In this document: piece by piece, positions 10,860 through 20,711 of the stretch | How the letters are laid out: the number at the start of each line of letters is the position of its first letter | How positions within the stretch are numbered: position 1 is the stretch's first letter | NCBI GenBank assembly: GCA_003116975.1 | Contig: BGKB01000141.1 | Span: 115,708-179,707, forward strand | Direction of reading: 5' to 3' | DNA: 64,000 nucleotides | Origin: Aurantiochytrium sp. KH105 | Lineage: Eukaryota; Sar; Bigyra; Thraustochytrida; Thraustochytriidae | Made by a program: the position numbers and the translations under genes | The notes under the pieces: model-generated | The model's input: only the letters and a program-made list of their open reading frames with translations | What the model was told of the DNA's origin: nothing | Databases searched by the model: none

Positions 10860-11051
10860 AGCTTTTGCTAATTTCATCTGACTGCGTTTGCGCTTATTTC
10901 TTCATTCATTCGTTCATTCGTTCGTTTGTTTGATCATTCGTTCATGTTTTCTCTTGAAGTTCCCCTCTCCCGCTCGCGCGGGTGCTCTGCTGCTCGCGCT
11001 TCTTCCCTTCTCCCCCCCCGCCTATCCATCTTCTTCATCTGTTGTTATTTA

Positions 11052-12755
11052 TTAGACGAGGTCGAGCGATGACACCGAGTTTCGCGCACTGCCTGTGACG
11101 CTCCGTACAGTGAGAAGACCAGCCTCGCTCTGCGTGTGCGCGATGATCTTGCCGTTCTTGGCCTCTGTCAGCATGCGCTGCATGCCAGCAATCTCATTCT
11201 GCCTTCGCCAGTGCTCTTGAAGGTCGCGACGCTTGCGAGTACGCCGCTTGGACTCCTTAACGCGCTCATTCCGGAGAAGCTTAATATTACTGTCAATGAG
11301 AAGACGCTCCTCGGCAACGTTGTGCGCCCGTTCCTCACGCTGACGCCGGGTCTTGTCCCGAATCTGCGCTCTGAGCGCATTCTTGAGAAGCTGCTTGGTG
11401 CGCGCGGCGCCCTCGTAGTCTGGGTCGCCTTCCACGGGAAAGGCTGTGGGTCCTTCTTCAGCAATGATTTTCCCAGAACCGAGCAAGTCAACTCTTTCGG
11501 CACGATCTCGGTCGCGGCGCTCCTGGGCCTGCTTGATGAGGAATTCATTTAGATCGAGCTGCTCGCGCTTCATTTGCACGAGCTTATCGCGATATGCCAT
11601 CTCGCTCATTTCGTTGCGGCGGGCAATGTCAAGGTCCTGCTGCTCGCATTTCGCCAACTCGTCTTTGAGCTCTTCGGTGATGCGTTTGAATTCTGCGTGC
11701 GTGATGGTCATCATCTTTTGCGCGCGTCGCTGCTGCCGCTCCTCCACGGAGGTGTGCAACGGGTCCGAGCGCCGCTCGCGATGATAAAAGGTTGGGTACA
11801 CAATGGGGCCCGAGGCATCCGTGGAAGACTCCCAGGTATCGATGGACGGCGCGTACAGCTCGGAATGGTCGTCGCCGTCACCTTCGTCTTGGTCTCCGTA
11901 TCCGGTCGGAAAGAATGTCTCGGCAGCGGCTATGTCAAGCGCGTCTTGACCTTTTTCTTCGTCGGCAATGGTGTACAATCTTGCACTGGGGCGTGCCAAG
12001 AGGTCAAGTCTTGGCACGGAAATGCTCTTGTCCTCGGTCGCCCTGCTGCCTTCGTCGTCTTGGCCGCTCTCTTGCTCGAGACCGCTGCGGCCTGTAAGGC
12101 AGAGGCTTCGCGCCGATGCCGGAGCTTCGCGTTGGAAGGAGGCCACGGAACGTGCATCATCTTCCTCTTGGATGCTGCCGTCAAGCCGCGCGCTACGGCG
12201 CGATCGCAAGCGTCTGGCTGTAGCGGGCGACGCGCCAAAGGAGAATTGCAATCGTCCGTGATCTCCATGGAAGACGCCAACCCCAGTGAGCTCTGCATGG
12301 ACAGCTTGCGCTCGATCCTCGAGCGCCTGACCGAGGCAAGAAAAGAGAGTCGTGACAATGGCGCGAACCTCATCCTTGGGTAGTCGCGTCTCAATGCAAA
12401 GCTTGGAGATGTTTAGGTCGGCGAGGACTCCGAATTGCACTGGTTTGCGGAGGCTTGCGTCCAAGTCATGCGCACGAGCAAAGCTTTCAGCCAGAACAAA
12501 GCATGGCCGGTTGTTGTCTGCTTTGTTGGGTCCAAAGCGTCCGATTTGCGGAATGTGGACACTTTTATCGAGACGCAGGGCGTCTGCAATGCTGGCACCG
12601 ATACGTTGCCAAACGAGCTCGAGCTTGCCAATGGTCACGCCTTGCAGCATGAGCGCCTTTGCGCGGCGTGCCGTCGCAGTACCCTTGGTGCCACCTTTGG
12701 CCTCTTGCAAGACGCGCTCAAAAAGCGCTTCGCGCGTCAGCGTTGCGGCATTCAT
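11052..12755 (-). CDS. CCDC81-like protein with eukaryotic HU domains and C-terminal coiled coil, 567 aa
   Basis: The N-terminus matches the twin HU-like domains of CCDC81. In the first (about residues 38-105), LVWQRIGASIADALRLDKSV is followed by HIPQIGRFG and then CFVLAESFARAH. The second (about 108-178) contains EVRAIVTTLFSCLG and GVGVFHGDHGRLQFSFG. Residues 180-335 are acidic and low complexity. Residues about 345-560 are Arg/Glu/Lys-rich and predicted coiled coil. Vertebrate CCDC81 is associated with centrosomes and cilia; this organism also carries IFT22, so a basal body or flagellar role in zoospores is plausible. The start is the first ATG of the frame. Convergent with ubiquitin-L40, with about 190 bases between stops. 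Confidence 0.8.
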   Translation of the reverse strand: MNAATLTREALFERVLQEAKGGTKGTATARRAKALMLQGVTIGKLELVWQRIGASIADALRLDKSVHIPQIGRFGPNKADNNRPCFVLAESFARAHDLDASLRKPVQFGVLADLNISKLCIETRLPKDEVRAIVTTLFSCLGQALEDRAQAVHAELTGVGVFHGDHGRLQFSFGASPATARRLRSRRSARLDGSIQEEDDARSVASFQREAPASARSLCLTGRSGLEQESGQDDEGSRATEDKSISVPRLDLLARPSARLYTIADEEKGQDALDIAAAETFFPTGYGDQDEGDGDDHSELYAPSIDTWESSTDASGPIVYPTFYHRERRSDPLHTSVEERQQRRAQKMMTITHAEFKRITEELKDELAKCEQQDLDIARRNEMSEMAYRDKLVQMKREQLDLNEFLIKQAQERRDRDRAERVDLLGSGKIIAEEGPTAFPVEGDPDYEGAARTKQLLKNALRAQIRDKTRRQREERAHNVAEERLLIDSNIKLLRNERVKESKRRTRKRRDLQEHWRRQNEIAGMQRMLTEAKNGKIIAHTQSEAGLLTVRSVTGSARNSVSSLDLV

Positions 12756-13950
12756 GGCTGGGCCACCTTGCGCAAGGTGTTGCTGTCGTCGTCGCGGTCA
12801 CTGATCCGCTTCGCTGCGAGCTAAACTGCGACGCTTACGCACTGCAGCGCGAAGCCGCTGTACGAGGCAGAGCTTTGCTCGCTCGCGCTTGTTGAGTGCT
12901 TCGATTTACTCCTCAGAACCCGCAGACGGACGGACGAACTTTAAAAAGTTGTCACTTGCTCTCCAGTGGAACAGTACACCTACGCATCCGCGCCAGGCGA
13001 TGCGACGGGACTTGCGAGAGGAAGAGGCGCCTAGCCCGTGAGACCGCACAGCCTCCCGCGCCTCCAAAGATGGACGTAGAGCTGTACAGGAAAAGCCGCG
13101 CCAGCGCTGTGCTGTTCTCACATGCGCAACGCAATTTCGGATGGCAGCGACGCCACGAGTCCGCAACGGATAACTTGCAGCAATCATCTGTGGTGGTGGA
13201 CGTGAACATCGTGTGCGAAGATAGAAAGACCAAGTCAGCCCGAGTGCTCTCGTCGTAAGCTACGAAAGAAAATGGCGACTGCTCCAGGTTTTCGTCGACT
13301 GGGAAAGGAGTCAAATACTGGCACCACATTTGCGAAAGTTGACATGGGCTCAAATTGAGTGCAAGGTCTCCTCGCGCTCTTTGTCAGCTTTCTTCACAGC
13401 ATGGCTTATTGTTTAAAGTTGCAAAAATAGCGAAGACAAGGACAAAACGACATGTGAGAAAGAAGAAACGAAACGAAAAGAAATAAAAAGAAAAGACAAT
13501 GAAAGGAAAGGAAAGGAAAGGAAGAAAGGCGGGTAATGGGGGAGAAAAAACCAAAGCACGACTACTCTTCACCCAGCCAAAGGCACGAGTCAAATTAGTA
13601 CAAGCAAATACGTTATACATCAAGCGTTGAGCTGGGCCATACACCCGGGATAGAATCTGTGCTACAAAGTGAGATCTTGCGTTTCATCCCCTTACGTGAA
13701 TACTAACAAGGTATAGGAAACAAAAAAAAAGAAGCAAAAAAGACATGAAGCCAGATGAGGCAGATGCATGATTTGTAAAGAAAGAAGAAAAAAAGAATGA
13801 TCGAGGGGAGATATGAATGCACGATTGCTCTTCAACAAGCCAAGGGCACGAGTAGAATAAGTAAAAGCAAATGCATCATACGGCTAGTGTTGCGCCGGGC
13901 CGTACCCGGGATAGTATCTGTGTTGCCAGGTGAGAGTTTGCTTTTTATCC
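12756..13950. other. Intergenic region with polypurine tract and duplicated prohibitin 3' segment
   Basis: Upstream of the CCDC81-like gene and downstream of prohibitin. No convincing gene; frames at 12896-13353 have no family resemblance. From about 13455 to 13550 the + strand is nearly all A/G, with GGAAA units at about 13500-13530. The right third holds a diverged tandem duplication. Confidence 0.55.
13500..13531. repeat. (GGAAA)n pentanucleotide repeat in a polypurine tract
   Basis: Five consecutive GAAAG/GGAAA units inside about 100 bases of near-pure purine. Such homopurine stretches can adopt triplex structures. Confidence 0.85.
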
Positions 13951-13955
13951 TTACT
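13556..13955. repeat. Diverged direct duplication of the prohibitin 3' end (two copies of about 140 bp)
   Basis: Copy A (about 13556-13695) and copy B (about 13819-13955) align over their length with scattered substitutions. Shared words in the same order include GCACGA, CTCTTCA, GGCACGAGT, AAGCAAAT, CCCGGGATAG and ATCTGTG. Copy B abuts the prohibitin stop codon at 13951-13953, so the unit is a duplicated 3' untranslated region. Confidence 0.8.
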
Positions 13956-15261
13956 TCTTCTTGGCAATGTCGGCAGCGCTCTGCGAAGGCGCGACAAGGC
14001 CAAGCATGAGGTTCTCGGCACTGAGGAAAGCGCGGTTCGCAGAGCGCGAGAGCGTGTCGGAGACCTCCTTGGCGGCCTCGATGCGGCGCAGCTCAATGAA
14101 ACCGGGGTTGTCCTGGATAGCCTTACCGACGAGCTCGGCAGACTTGGCCTCACCTTGAGCGCGGATAACAATGGAGCGCTTGTCCTGGAGGGCCTTGTCG
14201 ACGAGGAAGCGAGCACGCTCAGCCTCCTGCTGGGCAACTTGCTTGCGCTCGACGGCGCTAGAGTACTCGCGGCCGAACTTGAGCTCCGTGATGGAGACAT
14301 CCTCGAGGAGGATGTTAAAGTGCTGGGCACGGACCATAAGGTTCCTTCGGATCAGCTGCGAGACCTGCTCACGCTGGGTAATGAGCTGGGACGCGTTAAA
14401 CTGGGCGACAACCTGTTTGCAGACCTCGTTGACAATCGAGGGAAGAACACGCTCATCGTAGTCGGTGCCGAGCTGGCGGTGGATGGCCGAAAGGTGGCTG
14501 CTGTCGGGGCGGTGCAGCACACGGATCGCAATGTTAACCATCTGCAGATCGCGCGAGCCGGTGAGCGACGAAATGTTCCGGGGCCGGGTGCGCACGTCGT
14601 ACACGGTCGGGTACTCGAACCATGGGATCCGGGCGTGAATACCTTCACCGTATGTCTGCTCTCGCAGACCGGTGATGCGGTTAAACATGACGGCCTTGTG
14701 ACCCGAGGGCACATCGAACCTGTGAAGTTGTAATAATAGTAATAATGGTGCCGGAGAAGAAGAGGTTTGGGTTATTCCAAAGTCACGGGAGTGACAAAGC
14801 ACGCGTTTTGCAAGTCATTACGTTAGTCAACCAGTTCCTTCTCGACACAGTGTCTCTCCATTGACCGCGCGCGCTGCATCCTTGGCTCTGCCCTTCCCGC
14901 CGGGAGAAATGGAGGGAGAGAGTGCGCGCTCGGCGGGCGAGTATCCATCTTTCCGCGCTCTGCCTCGCGGTCGGTGGCCGCCTTTTCGCCTGCGTTTTCT
15001 GCGCTCGGCTCTGCGAGCTCCCCTCTCCGCCCCGCCGCGGGCCGCGGTCTCCCTCCCCGCGTGCCCGGCCTCCCCCGCCCCGTCCCCTTCGCCGCCCGCG
15101 CGCGTCTGCGCCACTTACAGCGAGCTGTAGCCGAGAAAGGCGAGCGCGCCGCCGCCAAAGATGAGCGCCGCGGCGCCCCTGGCGAGGCCGCCGCCGCCGC
15201 CGCCCTGCGGCATCTTCATGTTGCGCATCTTCTCCATCGTCTCCTTCGCCTTGTCCGCCAT
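13951..15261 (-). CDS. PHB2: Prohibitin-2-like protein of the mitochondrial inner membrane (spliced)
   Basis: Two exons on the reverse strand, 15261-15119 and 14719-13951, encode 303 aa, the usual prohibitin length. Exon 1 starts MADKAKETMEKMRNMKMPQG and contains the hydrophobic anchor (AALIFGGGALAFLGYSSL); the codon for the last Leu is split by the intron. Exon 2 starts FDVPSGHKAVMFNRITGLRE, the start of the SPFH domain, and ends in a coiled-coil region. The FNRI motif and the segment RPRNISSLTGSRDLQMVNI favour the PHB2 over the PHB1 paralogue. Prohibitins form ring complexes that scaffold cristae, lipids and AAA proteases. A 283-aa contiguous frame starting at 14802 reads through the intron and has the wrong N-terminus. 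The upstream region contains a motif cluster at 15401-15570. Confidence 0.95.
14720..15118 (-). other. Intron of prohibitin-2
   Basis: A 399-base intron with donor GTAAGT (reverse strand, from 15118) and acceptor TTCACAG (AG at 14721-14720). Splicing joins the membrane anchor in frame to the SPFH domain. Confidence 0.92.
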
Positions 15262-15400
15262 CGTGCTCGCGCGTCTGCCTGCCGCTCTGCCTGCCGCTGC
15301 GCTCGCCCAAGTCCGCGACGCTGGAGCTCTGCTCGCTCTGCAGCCACTCCTTCGCGCCGCCGCCGCCTCCGCGCCGCGCCGCCTTTTCCGCGGCTATACT

Positions 15401-15570
15401 CGACTTGCGCGCGCGGATTCTGCACTTGCGCCGCCGCCGCGCCCCACTTGCGCCGCGCCCGCCATAGTGAAGTCAGCAGCCCCGGGGCCGGCGCTTTTCC
15501 GCCACTTGCGCCGCGCCCCGCAAGTCGGGAATGCGCGCGCGCAAGTGCGCAAAGCGCCGCGCCAAGTCGG
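15401..15570 (-). promoter_or_regulatory. Cluster of CACTTGCGC / GCAAGTCG words upstream of prohibitin-2
   Basis: At least six copies of ACTTGCG or its reverse complement CGCAAGT (near 15402, 15423, 15445, 15503, 15520 and 15540) lie 140-310 bases upstream of the prohibitin start. The same word is clustered upstream of the RGG protein gene at 58324-58425. The regulatory role is inference. Confidence 0.4.
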
Positions 15571-16057
15571 GCTTCTAGAAGTTTGCCTGCCTGCCGGGAC
15601 GCGACGCTCGCTGTAGCTGCCAGCAGTAGAAGTGAACAACAACAACAACAACAACAACAGACACAGCGTTCCGGAGCGGAGCGTGCCGCCGCGCCGCGGA
15701 AGGTGCCGCGCGAGTGAGCCTCTTTGGCCGAGGAGAAGGCGGACTTTCTTCGCTGCAACGATGCGGGGCCCGCCTCCTTGGCTTTCTGCAGGGATGCTCG
15801 GGCTGCGATGAGGAGTCCCGGGGATAGACGGTGCTTCGACCTGGGATCATGAACTTTGTGCTGTGCATGCATCTGCATGCATAACTTCATGAAGCGCTTT
15901 CGCGACCCAAGTTCACGCGTCATCAAGATGATACGGATAGATGAGAAAGAGCACCGGTATAACCTGTGATAATGGTTTTTGCTGGACCGGAATGTGTCGC
16001 GAAGCATACATGGCTTTCTCTTCGCACAGAAGAACCAGCAAATAGTTGAACGGCATG

Positions 16058-16095
16058 CAAGCCAAGCCAAGCCAAGCCAATCCAAGCAAGCAAGC
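16058..16095. repeat. (AGCCA)n pentanucleotide repeat
   Basis: AAGCC/AGCCA units repeat about five times and decay into CAAG runs at the right end. Confidence 0.85.
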
Positions 16096-16770
16096 ATGAA
16101 GAACCGAGTTTCGCCTTATTGAAGACTATGCCTATTTTATGAAAAAGGCGCGACACGAGGAATAGAGATTTCTGCAAAGTGAAGGCTCGCCACTTCTGGA
16201 CCGCCCAACAAGGTGAGCACAACTCTAAAATGTGAATGTTGAAGCTGGGCCTAGTGTTCAAGGTGATGCAGAGGCAGGCTCGTTTGCAGAAACACTGGCG
16301 TGGCATGGCATGGGTCCGGAGAAAAAGCTTGGTCTGCCTATGCGCTCACCACGGGCAAAAGAGGACGGACATTCCGGAGAAGCCCAAGCCCCGAACCGTT
16401 CATCTCATCAGGACGGTCGCTGTGCCGCTGCGTCTTTCGCTGCTCTTGCGGAAAAATCTTCGTCGCCTCTCGTCCTCGCGCTCGCGCTCGCGCATAAAAT
16501 GCAGGAAGTCGTCGAAGAAAAGTAACTCTCCTTTCCCACGCCTGGGCCTCTATCTGGGGGCATCCGTGGTGTTGGAGGCTTGGCTTCAGCGCGCTTCGGG
16601 AAAACGAAAATTAGCTCGTGCCATCGTCTAGAAAGCCCGACCAGGCTATATTTTCCCGGGCTCACTGCTAGCGTCCGTAAAATCAGGGGGGCATCTGAGC
16701 CACCGGGGAATCTTCGGGCAGAGTTCCGCCCTCGCGCTTTTGAACCTGATTTGACTGTGACTGTGAATGC

Positions 16771-16795
16771 GATTTGAATTTGAATTTGAATTTGA
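16771..16795. repeat. (GAATTT)n hexanucleotide repeat
   Basis: About three and a half units of GAATTT in an otherwise GC-rich region. Confidence 0.8.
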
Positions 16796-16921
16796 TCCAC
16801 CGGGCCAAAGAAAACAAAAGCAAATCCGAGTTACTCTACCTGCCGTCTGCCGGCCTCGCGCGCCTCGCGCTTCTCAGAACGCGCGCGACCCCGCGCGCAG
16901 AGCCTGCTCGCTCCCTCTCGT

Positions 16922-16953
16922 CCGCCCGCCCGCCCGCCCGCCCGCCCGCCCGC
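16922..16953. repeat. (CCCG)n tetranucleotide repeat
   Basis: Eight units of CCGC/CCCG about 315 bases upstream of the SERINC start. Confidence 0.85.
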
Positions 16954-17267
16954 GTCCGGAGCACGTTCGGTCGGATCGGATCGAATTGGATTGGACAGGT
17001 CGGTCAGTCTCGGCCGACGGCTCGTTCGTGCGCCCTCGATCGAGCGAGCGGCGCGGAGCACGCCTGTCTGTCTCTCTGCCAACGACCAAGCCGAGCCCGC
17101 AAACCCGTCTCAAAGCCGAGGCAACCTCGATCAACACGTAGAGCGCGCGTGTCTAGCGTCGCTGCCGCGTTTGGAGCGTACTTCGTAGGTACGCAGCCGG
17201 CCGACTAGCTCGCTCGCTCGCTCGCTTGCCCGCCCGTTTGTGAGGAAGGAAAGAAGGAGCGGAGAAA

Positions 17268-18659
17268 ATGGGCAGCCTCGTGAGCACAGCGGCGTCGCTG
17301 GCGTCCATCGCCTGCAACACCGTCGTCTGCGCGACGACCTGCGCAAGCTGCTGCATGAACGCAGCGGGGTCGCTGAGCCTGCGCACGGCCAAGATCTTTT
17401 ACGTGCTTTTGCTTGGGCTCGCCACGTTGCTGGCGCTATTTTTTAGATACAATGGCGATGATCTTGGACTTGATCTGGGCGCCTGGCAAGTTCATTGCTC
17501 GTCCAAGGACGACAAGCACAGTCTCATGCCGGGCTCCAGCCTCGCCGGGTACACGCTCCGCGAAGACGCCGACTATTACATCTACTGCAAGGGAGACGCC
17601 GCTGTGTACCGCATCAGCGCGGTCCTGGCGGGATTTTTCGCGATCATGACGGTGCTCTCCTTTCTCGATGGCGGACGCACGACGCGAGGCTGGTGGGCTT
17701 TCAAGCTCTTTGGCCTCTTTTTCGCCCTCCTCATTTCCTTCTTTGTCTCGAACTCGTTCTTTGACAACTCGGGCTACGCATGGCTCGCGCGCATCGGCTC
17801 GGTGGGCTTCTTGCTGCTCCAGATTCTCATTCTTATCGACTTTAGCTACGACATCAACGACCGCATGGTCGAGCTGGCGTTTCCTGCAGCGGGCGAAGAG
17901 AACCGTTTCTGGCTTTTTGCCATTCTCGGCTCGGCCGCTGTGCTCTACCTCGTCTCGCTTGTCGGCATTCCTCTGCTCTTTACCTTTTTTGGAGAGTGCG
18001 CGCCCGGCGTTGTGTTTTCGTCCATCACCCTTCTTGGCATCATCGTCTTCACGGGACTCACTCTCTTTCGCGACCGTATTATTGGCGAGGAAGGCGCTAT
18101 TCTGCCGGCTGCGGTTGTCGGCGCCTACAGCACTTACCTTGCCTGGTCTTCGCTGTCGTCGCACCCAGACCCTGTCTGCGCCCCGGGTCATGACACCAGC
18201 TCGCACCACCTTGCCAACCTCATCATTGGCATTATTATCGCCACGGTGTCTCTCATGTGGACCACGCTCTCCGTGTCTGATTCCATCGAAGGTCTCGTTT
18301 CCGGCTCGGACAACATCCGCAACTCTGAGGCTGCTACTCCTCTCTACACTGTTGAGAGCGAGAGTGGCGCTGAGTCGCGCGTGGAATCTGGCGGACTCGA
18401 GCATGCCGAAATGGACGATTCTGCTTCTACGGAGCGCATCTGGATCTTCCACCTTGTTCTGATGGGCGCTTCCATGTACATGGGCATGCTTCTCACCAAC
18501 TGGGGCGCCTCGGATAATGCGCATGGCAACGAAACTGGTACCATTGGCCTTGCCACCATGTGGGTCAAGATTGCCACCCAATGGCTCACCATGCTTCTCT
18601 ACATTTGGACTTTGGTGGCGCCTCGCGTTCTTGGCGAGTACCGCGACTTTGACTACTGA
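17268..18659 (+). CDS. SERINC family multi-pass membrane protein, 463 aa
   Basis: Length and architecture match serine incorporators (TDE1 family). The start is the first in-frame ATG (MGSLVSTAASLASIACNT). The N-terminus carries the Cys-rich TCASCCMNA motif (about residues 24-32), followed by a first membrane helix (KIFYVLLLGLATLLALFF). An extracellular-type Cys-containing loop and a run of hydrophobic helices follow, with NRFWLFAILGSAAVLYL near residues 212-228. An acidic cytoplasmic loop lies near 345-385, and the C-terminal helices include HLVLMGASMYMGMLLTNW (about 397-414). Members sit in plasma and endomembranes and are linked to serine-derived lipid metabolism and lipid scrambling. About ten membrane spans are visible. 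No targeting oddities or frameshifts. Confidence 0.93.
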   Translation: MGSLVSTAASLASIACNTVVCATTCASCCMNAAGSLSLRTAKIFYVLLLGLATLLALFFRYNGDDLGLDLGAWQVHCSSKDDKHSLMPGSSLAGYTLREDADYYIYCKGDAAVYRISAVLAGFFAIMTVLSFLDGGRTTRGWWAFKLFGLFFALLISFFVSNSFFDNSGYAWLARIGSVGFLLLQILILIDFSYDINDRMVELAFPAAGEENRFWLFAILGSAAVLYLVSLVGIPLLFTFFGECAPGVVFSSITLLGIIVFTGLTLFRDRIIGEEGAILPAAVVGAYSTYLAWSSLSSHPDPVCAPGHDTSSHHLANLIIGIIIATVSLMWTTLSVSDSIEGLVSGSDNIRNSEAATPLYTVESESGAESRVESGGLEHAEMDDSASTERIWIFHLVLMGASMYMGMLLTNWGASDNAHGNETGTIGLATMWVKIATQWLTMLLYIWTLVAPRVLGEYRDFDY

Positions 18660-19157
18660 GCCACGAGGCCCATCAAAGCATATCAAACCAAGGTCGACCG
18701 TTTCCGTGACGAATATTCTCGCGGATCATGTAATCTGAACAAGGAAATAATCAATTTATAATGTATACGTACTACACCACTTGCACCGCTATGGCTTACT
18801 ACTACTACTCTTGGGAGATACTATCGTTGCATCTGCATTCCACATCTATGCAATGCACACATTCATTGTCTGGCTAGCCCATCTGTTGGCGCTCCTCATG
18901 TTGCCTCGTTTGAGGCGTATAGTGCCAGAAGCTAACACATAGAAAAGAAGCGCAAAAAAATAAAAGCTCACCTCACCAGCCAGTGGTCAGGGCATGCCGC
19001 AGGAAACAGACTATCACTGCTCGCCACACGCGCTCGGCCCCACGCCACGCCGGCATAAGACGGGAGACCTGCGCGCATAGCAAAGCGGAGCGTAGCGCAC
19101 GCCCTTCCGGCCATTGCCGCCCAGTGATACACCGACGGTAGCGCAAGGGTCAGAAAC
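18660..19157. other. Intergenic region between SERINC and TRMT61A
   Basis: Holds the SERINC 3' end and the promoter of the tRNA methyltransferase gene; AT-rich on the left, GC-rich on the right. No gene or strong motif seen. Confidence 0.5.
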
Positions 19158-20399
19158 ATGGCAGCCGTGGAGAAGAACCTGACCCTGGAGGCGCCGGCAA
19201 GCGAAGAGCCTGCGCATCGCGAGAGCGGGCCCTTTGCGTGCGATGACAAGGACATCATCAAAGACGGTGACCTCGTGGTTGTCTTTGAGAATCATACGAG
19301 TATTACCAAGGTTAAAGTCAAGCGCGGGGAGACCTTTGAGCATAGACTCGGGACCTTTGATCTCGACCACTTTGTTGGCAAACGTTATGGGTCACGAGTC
19401 CAGCCAATGCGCAACAACATGAACCAGCGAAAACGTGCACGGACGGGTCGAGCGTCACGCGGAGAGTCGGGAGCTCTCGTTCAAGTCGGTGGCTACGCAA
19501 CTCTTTTGCCTCTGACGCCCGAGCTGTGGTGCGATGCAGTATCACGCCGGACCGCCATCATGTTTCCTCTTGATAACGCCATGGTGGTGTCGCATCTCCA
19601 CCTCAAGCCCGGTAGCGTTGTTGTCGAGTCTGGTACTGGATCTGGGTGTCTGACGAACTTTTTGGCCCGTGCGGTAGCCCCTCATGGCCGCGTTCATACC
19701 TTTGAGTTCAACAAGGCTCGCGTTGATGCTGCCAAACTTGATTTTGCGGCTGCAAAGCTGGACGATGTCGTTTGCTGCACGCACGCCAACGTGTATGAGA
19801 ACGGATTCGGCGCCGAAGTCGAGTCCACAAAAGCGGATGCTGTATTTCTTGATTTGCCAGCGCCTTGGCTCGCGCTTCCGCACGCGGTCAAGGTACTTCG
19901 TCCTTTCGGACGCATCTGCACCTTTTCGCCATGCATTGAGCAAGTGCAGCGCACGGCCGCCAAGATGGCCAAGCTTGGATTTTCCTCAATCATGACGCTC
20001 GAGTGTCTCCCACGCGAGTTCCGCATCACCAAGATCAAAACCACCGTGCCAGTCGTCTTCCAAACAGAGGAGGAAAAGGCCATTGTGCGTCGTCCTGGAG
20101 GTTCGCGGGGCGGCGCCAACGCAGAGGCAGACGATGGCGCAAAGGGCGAGGCGGACGAGGACGCCAACAACGCAGCTGCCGCTCAACGCAAACGAGCCCG
20201 GCCAGAGCGCAAGCAACGCCAGGACATGCGACCCTTTCAAACCTCTTCGCTTGAGACGTCGGTTGCAGCAGTCATTGATCAGTGCGCAAGACCCATGCAG
20301 GAGAAGGAATTTATCACAGCAGACCGCGTCATTCTTCCCTTTGATCGACAAAAGGGTCACACGGGCTACCTGACCTTTGCGTATGCCCCCTTCAAATAG
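19158..20399 (+). CDS. TRMT61A: tRNA (adenine-58-N1)-methyltransferase catalytic subunit, 413 aa
   Basis: This enzyme makes m1A58 in the T-loop of tRNAs as a complex with the non-catalytic TRMT6 subunit. The N-terminal beta domain (about residues 25-85) includes the conserved GTFDLDHFVGKRYG. GGYATLLPLTPELW leads into the Rossmann fold. SAM-binding motif I (VVESGTGSGCL) is near residues 153-163, HTFEFNKARVDAA follows, and the catalytic motif DAVFLDLPAPW starts at D227. The C-terminal part carries a Lys/Arg/Ala-rich insertion (about 315-355) before a final conserved strand. The start is the first ATG, about 500 bases after the SERINC stop. Confidence 0.93.
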   Translation: MAAVEKNLTLEAPASEEPAHRESGPFACDDKDIIKDGDLVVVFENHTSITKVKVKRGETFEHRLGTFDLDHFVGKRYGSRVQPMRNNMNQRKRARTGRASRGESGALVQVGGYATLLPLTPELWCDAVSRRTAIMFPLDNAMVVSHLHLKPGSVVVESGTGSGCLTNFLARAVAPHGRVHTFEFNKARVDAAKLDFAAAKLDDVVCCTHANVYENGFGAEVESTKADAVFLDLPAPWLALPHAVKVLRPFGRICTFSPCIEQVQRTAAKMAKLGFSSIMTLECLPREFRITKIKTTVPVVFQTEEEKAIVRRPGGSRGGANAEADDGAKGEADEDANNAAAAQRKRARPERKQRQDMRPFQTSSLETSVAAVIDQCARPMQEKEFITADRVILPFDRQKGHTGYLTFAYAPFK

Positions 20400-20711
20400 A
20401 GACGTAGTCTATTTTCTGTACAGTCTTGCAGACGCGTAATTGTGAGGATCTTACAATCTTTCTTTGTCGCATTGTGTAGAGAAACGGTGCTTGCCAGTCG
20501 CGAGCGCTTTTAACGAAGGACTCCATTCGCTTGTCTCGTGCTGCACGGCGTCAAATACCAGAATCAAGATTGTTTTTGCGTGACACCGACTCAGATTTAA
20601 AATTAAGAAAGAAATCGGCATTGCAATAACACAAGAGTCTTTTGTTCGCAAGCGACCCTAAATGCAAGAAACAAAAAGCCAAAACCAAAAAGACGTTTGC
20701 GTTGCTCGTTT
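20400..20711. other. Convergent 3' intergenic region
   Basis: AT-richer spacer of 312 bases between two stop codons. Only 3' untranslated sequence is expected here; nothing else seen. Confidence 0.5.

Larger units (their letters stand above)
15262..17267. other. Divergent intergenic region between prohibitin-2 and SERINC
   Basis: Two kilobases between outward-facing starts. The prohibitin side holds repeated GCAAGT-type words (15401-15570) and a (CAA)n run near 15628-15660. The middle has an AGCCA pentamer run and a short GAATTT hexamer run (16771-16795). The SERINC side has a (CCCG)n run (16922-16953). Frames here (for example 16236-16631) resemble no family; no gene is called. Confidence 0.55.

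Noticed and set aside
17436..18686. 416-codon frame opposite the SERINC gene
   Set aside because: Shadow of the multi-span membrane protein on the + strand; no family resemblance of its own.
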